From: CAZUVM01 sp964623885
GTDB taxonomy: Bacteria; Verrucomicrobiota; Verrucomicrobiia; Limisphaerales; UBA8199
Reading direction: 5' to 3'
Length of the DNA: 17,201 nucleotides
NCBI GenBank assembly: GCA_964623885.1
Contig: CAZUVM010000149.1
Location: forward strand, 1 to 17,201
Position numbers and translations under genes: made by a program. This document shows, one piece after another, positions 12,092 to 17,201 of the stretch (position 1 is its first letter; each line of letters opens with the position of its first letter). Below the pieces are notes generated by a model. The model was given only the letters and a program-made list of their open reading frames with translations. It was not told the origin of the DNA and searched no databases.

Positions 12092-15000
12092 ATGAAAACT
12101 CAAAACATCCTGGTCAGGACTTTGATACTCGCGCTCGGCTTAGGGCTGGTTTGCGGGTCCGTGCATGGGCAAGCAAACATCTCGGGAAGCGCAATTTCCC
12201 TCAATGGGACAAACGGGTACGTTTCGGTGCCCTCCGGCGTCTGGTTCAGCGGCGACTTCACGGTTGAAGCCTGGGTATACGTGCGCAGTTACAATAGCTG
12301 GTCGCGGCTCATCGATTTCTCTGACGGACCGAACAATTACAACGTTTACCTCGCTCTGAGCGATGGCACGTCGGGCCAGCCCGCGATGGGCGTGTTTACG
12401 AACAACAACGGCACACCCGTGATCGAGGCCGGCAGCCAATTGCCGCTCAACCAATGGGCGCACCTGGCCGCCACCCTCAGCGGGACTACGGCCAAGATTT
12501 ACATCAACGGCAAGGTGGTGGGTGGCGGCACGCTCAACGTTCCTCCAGCGGTAACGCGCACCAACGTTTATATCGGCCGCAGCGCCTATGCCCAAGACGG
12601 CTACGCCAACGCGATCTTCGATGAGATTCGGATCTGGAACGTGGCCCGGAGCCAAACACAACTCCAGACGAGCATGAACCATAACCTGGTGGGAACGGAG
12701 ACCGGGTTGGTGGGGTATTGGCGCCTGGATGAAGGGACGGGGACGAACGCCTTCGATAGTTCGGCATACGGGCAGACGGCTGCATTGGCGGGCGGCGCTT
12801 CGTGGACAAATTCGGGTGCCTTGCTGACACAGCCTTTGGATTACGCACTGACTTTTAACAACCAATTTGTCACGGCGCCTCACCTGGCGGCACAGGACGC
12901 ATATCCCCTGACGGTCATGTGCTGGTTTGTGGCCCAACCAAATACGAGTGGCGGAGCCCTGGTGAACAAGTACGCGTCCTCGTCTTATAACGGGTGGCAG
13001 ATGTTCATCTCGGGCGGCCACCTGCTGGGTTGGTACATTCGCGATTCCGTGAACAACGTTTTCAACGGCGGCCCGATGGATGCCGGAGCTGTTAATGACG
13101 GCCTTTGGCATCACGCTGCGATGGTGATCGATAGCAGCGGCGGCCGGCTTTACCTCGATGGCGTGCTAAAATCCTCCCTGCCCTGGAGCGGCACCGCCGG
13201 GCCCGTCACAACGACCGTGCCGTTAGGTTTCGGGATTTACCCGGGTGATTCGACCTGGGTTGGTGGCTATTTGGACGAGGTTAGCGTTTTGAACCTTTCA
13301 TTCGTGACGGCGCAGGTCCAAAACTACTTGTACCACTCGCTGCTGGGGACCGAGCCGGGCCTGGTAGCCTATTATCGGTTCAACGAAGGGATCGGCACCA
13401 ATGCCTTCGATTACACCACAAACGCGAACAACGGGACACTGAGTTCGCCGCCACCGACCTGGGTCGTTGGGCTGGGCGCTTCCGAGGCGCAACCCACTCT
13501 CACGGGCATCACAGCAATCCAGGTGTTCAGCGGCGCTTCCTTGAGTGCCTCAGTGAACCCGAATGGCGCGCCAACGACGGTGTGGTTTACCTATGGCAAG
13601 ACCGCGAGTTACGGCACCACAAATGTAATCAGCAATATTGGCGCTGGCTACAATGCACTCACGGTGACCGACCTCGCGACGAATCTTACTTCGGGCACTT
13701 ACCATTATAGCGCCATTGCTTCGAATGTTTTCGGCACCGTTTGGGGCACGGACCAAACCTTCCAGCAGGTCGGAGGTATTCCGCTGGTGAGCAATCTGGC
13801 TGCTGTGGCGACTACGTTCACTAATGTCAGTCTGAGCGCATCAGTGAACCCGGACAATGCGACGGCTTCCGCCTGGTTTGTGTATGGCACCACCACGAAC
13901 TACGGCAACACCAACTATCTTGGGATTATTGGCAGCGGCACCAATCCGATTGGCGTGACGAATATTATCGCCAATCTGCCGCCGCAAACGACGTATCATT
14001 TCACCGTCATCGCCAACAATAGCTATGGCTGGAGTTCGGGCGGCGATTTCGTTTTCGAGACGGCCAGTTATCTCCTTGGCGCGACGAGCTTGCTTGAGGG
14101 CCCACAAAACGGTACGGACAGTCTTGTCCTTGGGGGTGTGCCTCCCGGCGTGTCGTGGACCGCTTCGACGTCCGTTCCCTGGTTGCACCTGAACAGCTAC
14201 ACCAATGGAACCGGAAGCCAAAACGTGATCTTCAGTTTCGATCGAAATCCCGGCGGCACACGCACCGGCGCCATTAACTTCGGCAATCAGACCGTCACCA
14301 TCACGCAGGCAGGTGGTTCGTATGTTCCCGGCTCCGGGATACTGACGTTGTATTCGACTCCCAGAGTGGCGTCATTGGCCGTTGATCGTGCTGCCAATCT
14401 TTATATCGGCGACAACAGTGCCTACCTTGTTAGCAAAGTGGATTTTGCGACGAAAAGCGTCAGCACGTTCTTTAACAACAGCAGCTATTGTTATGGGCTG
14501 GGTTTGGATGCCGCCGGCAATCTGTATGTAGCGGACGATTACTATCGAATCGTTCAGTTCAACCCAACTGCAAACACCGCCACCATCCTGCTGCAATACG
14601 GATCACTAATCAATCGCATGATTGTGGCGCCATCCGGGGACACGTTCTTTTGGGGAGCGACCAGCGGCGCTTATATGCTGTCGCACCTCACGGCCCAGGT
14701 CAGCCGACTGTTCACGCTCGACACTACAAATACATATGATTGGGCCGTCGACGCGGGCGATAACCTGTATCTCTATTATTATACGAACGGGACTTCGAAT
14801 GCGAACGTCAACAAGTGGTCTCCTTCCAGCCCGGGGTCCACGCTCCTGCCCTACCTGTCCATCCCCGGTAACGTTGCCGTGGATGGCTCAGGCAATGTGT
14901 ATGCCATCGAGCGTCTTGGTTCCGGAGAAAAATGGTTTGCGGCCACCGGCTACGGTACCTACAGCTCGCACACGAACCAAACCTGGGCCGTAGCCGCGGA

Positions 15001-17201
15001 CAACTGGGGCGATGTCTATACCTGCGAATGGAACCCTACCACCAGCAGGTACGAGATCCGCGAAAATGTTCGGGCATACGTGAACACCCAGCCGGTGCTC
15101 GAGACTGCTGCCGCCGGCGTGGATTCAATTACGCCGGTCCTGCAGGGCGCGCCGTATTTAGGCGGTAGTCTAACTCCTACCGCCTCTCCGTCATGGCTGA
15201 CCGTTACGGGGGTGACCAATGGGACGATCTCGTTTTCGTTCACCGCTTATAGCGGTCCTAGTCATCGGAAGGGTTACTTGAATGTGCTGGGAACGCTGAT
15301 CCCGGTTTACCAAGGCAGCCCGACCTACAGCGTGGCAACCGCTTCAACGGTAGAAGGTCCTTCCGCCGGCACCGATAGCGTTGTGTTAGGCGTGTCGCCT
15401 GCCTCGGGTAATTGGACCGCCAGCGCCAATAACCCGTGGCTTCATCTGTCTCCAGCCATGCAAAGCGGGTCAGGGGGCGGACCGATTGTGTTTTCTTTCG
15501 ACGCGAATACCGGTGGCACGCGGGCAGGTACGCTGACCCTCGGCGACCAAACCGTCACCGTGACGCAGGCTGCGGCGAGTTATGTTCCGGTGAAGGGCCC
15601 AACCCTCCTTGCCCCCGCGCCGACAAATATCACAGCCATGGCCGTAGACGCGCTCGGCGATGTGTTTGCCAGTTCCACCAGCGGTTTCCAGGCCCAAGTC
15701 CCCGTGATGGAATGGCTGCGTGCCAGTAATAATCTGGTGTCTCCCAACGGCTCAGTGCTGCCCACGTTTGTCACGGCCAGCCCGCAAGGAGCCATTTACG
15801 TCAGCGACTTGCACTCGAGTCCGCCCCAAATCAAACAGTACGATCCAGTGGCTGGAACGTTCAGCACCGTTCTTTCCTCGTCCGGCTATTACCCGGCCTA
15901 CTTCGCGGTCGGTTTGCAAGGCCAGATTGTTTTCGTCGATGCGTACACCGCCAACCTGGTCGAGTACAGCCCCGATTCAGCTACGTACCAGACCGTTGCC
16001 TTCGGGCCTTTTTATCCGGGGGGAATGGCGATCGATGCCGCCGGCAATGTCTTTTGGGCGGATAACGGCGCTTTCATGGAATGGAATGCCAGCACGTTGC
16101 AAACCCGTGTCGTGCTGACGAACTACTACCCGATCGGGGTCGCTGTGGACGCAGCAGGCAACCTCTACTGTCTCGACCTCAATTCGCAACATGTTCCCCA
16201 GTTGCAGGAACTCTCAGCGGCCACCGGAGCATTAACCACGCTGCCGCTGCCGCCGTGGATTATTTTTCCTGGGGCCGTCGCGGCGGACGCGGCCGGCGAT
16301 GTTTTCATCGGCGAATGGGGTGGCAGTCCGGGTTACTTTCTCAGCGAGCTCCCTCGTGCCTTCGTCGATCCGACTCCCAAATTTGAGAGCGCCGCCGGCG
16401 GTTCGGATACGCTGCCAGCAGTGCTTCCGACTACGACAAATCTGCTGCCGCCGTTTGCGCCTTGGAGTGATCAGTCCTGGCTGACCATCAATAGCGTGAA
16501 CAATGGAAGCATAGGGTTTTCGTTTTCATCCACCACCAGTGCTCGAGGCGGCAACCTCGTGGTCCTGGGTCAAAACATTCTTGTTAGCCAGGGCACGAAC
16601 GCGTGGCTGGGAACAACCAACCTCACCGAAGGACCGAGCGCCGGGTCTGATTCGTTCGTATTCGGGATGATTCCCGCCAATCGGGCATGGAACACAGCCG
16701 TCGGCGCTCCCTGGTTGCATGTGCCGGCCTCCGGCGTCGGCGGCGGAAACATCGTCTTCAGCTATGATGCCAATATCGGCCCAACCCGGTCCGGGACGAT
16801 TACGATTGGCGGTCAAACCTTGACAGTGACCCAGGCGGGCGCCAGCTATGTCCATGCAAGCTCGTGGACGACGCTCACCGATGGCAGCTGGGGAAACAAC
16901 GCGCCGTGCGGAGTTGCGCTCGATGCCGCCGGCGACGTTTACTACTGCGATACCTACAATAACGCCGTCAAGGTTTGGAGCCCGAAGAACAACCAGCTTA
17001 CGGTTGTAGGCTCGACGGGATTCAATCTACCTTATGCGCTGGCGGTGGACGGAATCGGCAACGTGTTCATTGCCGATACCGACAACAACGTGCTCAAGGA
17101 ATGGTCGCCGGCGACGAGCAATATTACGACTGTGGTCACCGGGTTAAGCACCCCCTATGGCGTCGCGGTGGATAGCGCGAACAACGTTTACATAGGTGAT
17201 A
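12092..17201 (+). CDS. Giant secreted modular protein: LamG x2, Fn3-like x2, repeated BACON-NHL-BACON units (3' end outside window)
   Basis: Translated by hand, this frame has no stop from 12092 to the window end (over 1,703 codons). ATG 12092 starts a signal peptide (MKTQN...LALGLGLVCGSVHG, cleavage near residue 27). In-frame ATGs at 12077 and 12029 are less fitting, and no strong ribosome site is seen. Order: LamG/ConA-like lectin 1 (about 28-240; FTVEAWVYV, DEIRIWNVARS), LamG 2 (about 250-460; LDEVSVLN), Fn3-like domains (about 467-562 and 564-658), then modules of a BACON-like domain (EGP..G.DS, WTAS..PWLHL, TVTITQAG), an NHL-type propeller (VAVDGSGNVYAI, LDAAGNLYVAD) and a second BACON-like domain. 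First domains begin near residues 669, 1088 and 1513. The third module is cut by the window. A surface or secreted glycan-binding or adhesive role is inferred; no catalytic residues were seen. Confidence 0.92.
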   Translation, partial: MKTQNILVRTLILALGLGLVCGSVHGQANISGSAISLNGTNGYVSVPSGVWFSGDFTVEAWVYVRSYNSWSRLIDFSDGPNNYNVYLALSDGTSGQPAMGVFTNNNGTPVIEAGSQLPLNQWAHLAATLSGTTAKIYINGKVVGGGTLNVPPAVTRTNVYIGRSAYAQDGYANAIFDEIRIWNVARSQTQLQTSMNHNLVGTETGLVGYWRLDEGTGTNAFDSSAYGQTAALAGGASWTNSGALLTQPLDYALTFNNQFVTAPHLAAQDAYPLTVMCWFVAQPNTSGGALVNKYASSSYNGWQMFISGGHLLGWYIRDSVNNVFNGGPMDAGAVNDGLWHHAAMVIDSSGGRLYLDGVLKSSLPWSGTAGPVTTTVPLGFGIYPGDSTWVGGYLDEVSVLNLSFVTAQVQNYLYHSLLGTEPGLVAYYRFNEGIGTNAFDYTTNANNGTLSSPPPTWVVGLGASEAQPTLTGITAIQVFSGASLSASVNPNGAPTTVWFTYGKTASYGTTNVISNIGAGYNALTVTDLATNLTSGTYHYSAIASNVFGTVWGTDQTFQQVGGIPLVSNLAAVATTFTNVSLSASVNPDNATASAWFVYGTTTNYGNTNYLGIIGSGTNPIGVTNIIANLPPQTTYHFTVIANNSYGWSSGGDFVFETASYLLGATSLLEGPQNGTDSLVLGGVPPGVSWTASTSVPWLHLNSYTNGTGSQNVIFSFDRNPGGTRTGAINFGNQTVTITQAGGSYVPGSGILTLYSTPRVASLAVDRAANLYIGDNSAYLVSKVDFATKSVSTFFNNSSYCYGLGLDAAGNLYVADDYYRIVQFNPTANTATILLQYGSLINRMIVAPSGDTFFWGATSGAYMLSHLTAQVSRLFTLDTTNTYDWAVDAGDNLYLYYYTNGTSNANVNKWSPSSPGSTLLPYLSIPGNVAVDGSGNVYAIERLGSGEKWFAATGYGTYSSHTNQTWAVAADNWGDVYTCEWNPTTSRYEIRENVRAYVNTQPVLETAAAGVDSITPVLQGAPYLGGSLTPTASPSWLTVTGVTNGTISFSFTAYSGPSHRKGYLNVLGTLIPVYQGSPTYSVATASTVEGPSAGTDSVVLGVSPASGNWTASANNPWLHLSPAMQSGSGGGPIVFSFDANTGGTRAGTLTLGDQTVTVTQAAASYVPVKGPTLLAPAPTNITAMAVDALGDVFASSTSGFQAQVPVMEWLRASNNLVSPNGSVLPTFVTASPQGAIYVSDLHSSPPQIKQYDPVAGTFSTVLSSSGYYPAYFAVGLQGQIVFVDAYTANLVEYSPDSATYQTVAFGPFYPGGMAIDAAGNVFWADNGAFMEWNASTLQTRVVLTNYYPIGVAVDAAGNLYCLDLNSQHVPQLQELSAATGALTTLPLPPWIIFPGAVAADAAGDVFIGEWGGSPGYFLSELPRAFVDPTPKFESAAGGSDTLPAVLPTTTNLLPPFAPWSDQSWLTINSVNNGSIGFSFSSTTSARGGNLVVLGQNILVSQGTNAWLGTTNLTEGPSAGSDSFVFGMIPANRAWNTAVGAPWLHVPASGVGGGNIVFSYDANIGPTRSGTITIGGQTLTVTQAGASYVHASSWTTLTDGSWGNNAPCGVALDAAGDVYYCDTYNNAVKVWSPKNNQLTVVGSTGFNLPYALAVDGIGNVFIADTDNNVLKEWSPATSNITTVVTGLSTPYGVAVDSANNVYIGD

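Noticed and set aside
11901..12092. A 63-codon minus-strand frame (TTG start) next to the giant gene's start
   Set aside because: It has no recognisable motif, no ribosome site, and would overlap the promoter area of the giant gene. Part of it reads protein-like (NYWHQEFSLANHVEFAANM), so a decayed gene cannot be excluded.
12140..13114. A 324-codon open frame on the minus strand
   Set aside because: It lies entirely antisense to the LamG domains of the giant plus-strand gene. Its composition is rich in Arg, His, Val and Pro with no family motif, as expected for a shadow of a GC-rich gene.

Overview
The window looks like a chromosomal segment of a Verrucomicrobiota bacterium, most likely of the Pedosphaera/Limisphaerales type. 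This is inferred from sequence style, not from a search. The clues are a short protein with the FYRL-type region followed by a 'NVIGY..LPPGFSIIANPF' domain, a giant secreted LamG/BACON/NHL protein, palindromic intergenic repeats with hexamer tracts, and moderately high GC. No phage, CRISPR or complete insertion sequence is visible.

Layout. (1) 1-375 (+) is the 3' end of a small membrane-anchored protein of unknown role; its stop overlaps tail-to-tail with the next gene. (2) 372-1994 (-) is a secreted protein with two copies of an anthrax-lethal-factor-like zinc-metalloprotease domain, one apparently active and one degenerate. Upstream on the same strand, 2066-2908 is a verrucomicrobial-type beta-rich protein. 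(3) 3179-9170 (-) is a tightly coupled operon read from right to left: B12-binding radical SAM enzyme 1, a 44-codon small ORF, B12-binding radical SAM enzyme 2, an active beta-ketoacyl synthase, a ketosynthase homologue whose three catalytic residues are all replaced (chain-length-factor-like), and an LpxL/HtrB-type acyltransferase. Every junction is a 4-5 base stop/start overlap (ATGA, TGATG, ATGA, TTGA, ATGA). A plausible sigma-70 promoter and a perfect palindrome precede the first gene. (4) 9171-11596 holds an exported acetamidase/formamidase-family gene between two inverted copies of a MITE-like palindromic element, together with two identical 28-bp hairpin repeats and hexamer tracts. (5) 11597-11672 (+) is tRNA-Thr(CGU). 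(6) 12092 to the window end (+) is one uninterrupted reading frame of at least 1,703 codons with no stop in the window. It encodes a secreted modular protein: signal peptide, two LamG-type lectin domains, two Fn3-like domains, then repeated [BACON-like, NHL propeller, BACON-like] units of about 420 residues.

How it fits together. The operon is the most interesting part. A KS plus KS-like pair suggests a heterodimeric type II chain-elongation enzyme. Two cobalamin-type radical SAM enzymes could methylate, cyclise or rearrange the chain, and the acyltransferase could place the acyl product on a lipid. No acyl carrier protein, ketoreductase or dehydratase is present, so those would have to come from elsewhere. 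I infer an uncharacterised modified-lipid or polyene pathway; the product cannot be read from the sequence. The flanking secreted metalloprotease, exported amidase and giant lectin/propeller protein fit a bacterium with an elaborate cell surface and secretome, but nothing shows that they act with the operon.
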